DNA from: Chitinophagales bacterium
Lineage (GTDB): Bacteria; Bacteroidota; Bacteroidia; Chitinophagales; Chitinophagaceae
Length of the DNA stretch: 64,000 nt
Assembly (NCBI GenBank): GCA_015655125.1
Contig: JAATFP010000019.1
Span: forward strand, 29,651-93,650
Direction of reading: 5' to 3'
In this document: positions 63,282-64,000 of the stretch, piece after piece
Layout of the letters: each line of letters starts with the position of its first letter
Numbering within the stretch: position 1 is the first letter of the stretch
Position numbers and translations under genes: made by a program
The notes under the pieces: model-generated
What the model was told of the DNA's origin: nothing
Seen by the model: the letters and a program-made list of their open reading frames with translations, nothing else
Database searches by the model: none

Positions 63282-64000
63282 ATTGCTGACTGAACATTTC
63301 TTCCAGCATGCTAAATAATTGTGGATGCTTGCTTTGCAACAGATCGGGCCGCTCAAAAAAATATTCTGAAATCACCGCAAAAAATTCTGCCTGGTTGGTA
63401 ACACCGTATGGATTGATATCGGATTTACCTTCAGCGATCTTCTTTATTTCCTGATGGATCATGTCTACCCAAGGCAACACATATTGCTGCCAGATCAGCA
63501 ATTCCGGAATGCCGTCAGTATCGCCGTCTGACTTGTCTATCAGGTGAACAAATTCGTGAATGACCGTATTACTCTTATCGGTGCTATTACTGAATCCGGC
63601 TTCTATAGCGGGTTTAGACAACAACATTTTCCCTTCCATGTACCCCGAACCTACCATACCCATAATGTTTCGTTCTTCCGTTCCCGTACTTTGAAAGTCG
63701 TGATTAAATGTATCGGCATATACCAGCACTTCTTTGAGATTATGATATTTCCAATGAGAAAAATTAAAGATGGGAATGACGGCTCCGGCTGCAACCAGCA
63801 ACTGGTCGCCTTTGGTGACAGTTGTATTTACGGGAGTAATCCTCACCGTCTGCAAAAAATCGTTTACATCGGCCTCGAACTCCCGTTTTTTATCGGAAGA
63901 AAGTTTGCTGTAAAACAATACGTTCTTTTCCAGGAAATCGGGATCGGCAGAAATAATTTCCACAGGAGTTTTTTCAACCTTGCGGGTAAAAAACAGGAGA
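63280..64000 (-). CDS. MtfA-like zinc metallopeptidase (M90), 5' end beyond window
   Basis: At least 239 codons; the frame stays open to base 64000 (LLFFTRKVEKTP precedes the GTG at 63963), so the true start, probably with a membrane segment, lies outside. Catalytic HEFVHLID motif in NTVIHEFVHLIDKSDGDTDG, AGAVIPIFNFSHW and NQAEFFAVISEYFFERP are the MtfA/PF06167 signatures. In E. coli MtfA binds and inactivates the glucose regulator Mlc; no such partner is visible here. Confidence 0.9.
   Translation of the reverse strand, partial: LLFFTRKVEKTPVEIISADPDFLEKNVLFYSKLSSDKKREFEADVNDFLQTVRITPVNTTVTKGDQLLVAAGAVIPIFNFSHWKYHNLKEVLVYADTFNHDFQSTGTEERNIMGMVGSGYMEGKMLLSKPAIEAGFSNSTDKSNTVIHEFVHLIDKSDGDTDGIPELLIWQQYVLPWVDMIHQEIKKIAEGKSDINPYGVTNQAEFFAVISEYFFERPDLLQSKHPQLFSMLEEMFSQQ

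Overview
The window looks like chromosomal DNA of a Bacteroidota, most likely a Chitinophagaceae-type organism (inference). The evidence is outer-membrane proteins with PorP/SprF and CHU_C (gliding-motility-associated C-terminal) domains of the type IX secretion system (T9SS), a reprolysin-type secreted protease with a T9SS sorting tail, an SDR-type threonine dehydrogenase, TPR-sensor histidine kinases, and several TAnnTTTG -7 promoter elements. No rRNA, tRNA, CRISPR array, insertion sequence or prophage was recognised.

1-12,600 (minus strand): the S10-spc ribosomal protein operon in canonical order, rpsJ-rplC-rplD-rplW-rplB-rpsS-rplV-rpsC-rplP-rpmC-rpsQ-rplN-rplX-rplE-rpsN-rpsH-rplF-rplR-rpsE-rpmD-rplO-secY-map (map runs off the left edge). 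The genes are ordinary but the spacers are not. Many are 50-128 nt long and filled with hairpins. Three share one family of 25-28 nt inverted repeats built from the word GATCATA, with a base-pair swap between copies; others use other short words; two resemble intrinsic terminators.

12,700-39,600: a surface and envelope region with housekeeping genes interleaved. It holds a DUF6089 barrel, a PorP/SprF gene broken by a one-base frameshift followed by its CHU_C partner, a PF13557-like outer membrane protein, a GIN-domain lipoprotein, guaA, a periplasmic-binding-protein-like gene, an alpha/beta hydrolase, a 1,234-aa reprolysin, dapD, a glycosyltransferase-9 gene interrupted by an in-frame amber codon, tsaC, an OMP, a DEAD-box helicase with a long structured leader, an IgGFc-binding/PKD/CHU_C giant, and a YCF48/SprB/CHU_C giant followed by an intact PorP/SprF gene.

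39,700-53,500: signalling and chromosome biology. A TPR histidine kinase overlaps its NarL-type regulator. Then come a GNAT enzyme, a small membrane protein, a membrane metallophosphoesterase, an FMN reductase, and parA-parB-DUF5683-dapB closely linked to two tandem paralogous TPR histidine kinases and one NarL-type regulator.

53,600-64,000: two small OMPs, SDR threonine dehydrogenase, a CocE/NonD hydrolase, kdsA, a nitroreductase, a PspC-domain protein, aconitase and an MtfA-like metallopeptidase that runs off the right edge.

The strongest candidate for something undescribed is the intergenic 'word hairpin' system: spacers made of a short repeated word and its reverse complement, with a different word in different spacers. 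It occurs in the ribosomal operon and around dapD, the phosphoesterase gene and acn. A separate dispersed repeat (GTTTAGCGG...GCCTGTTTAGACG) has four copies, two of them facing each other inside a 176-bp nested inverted repeat upstream of aconitase.
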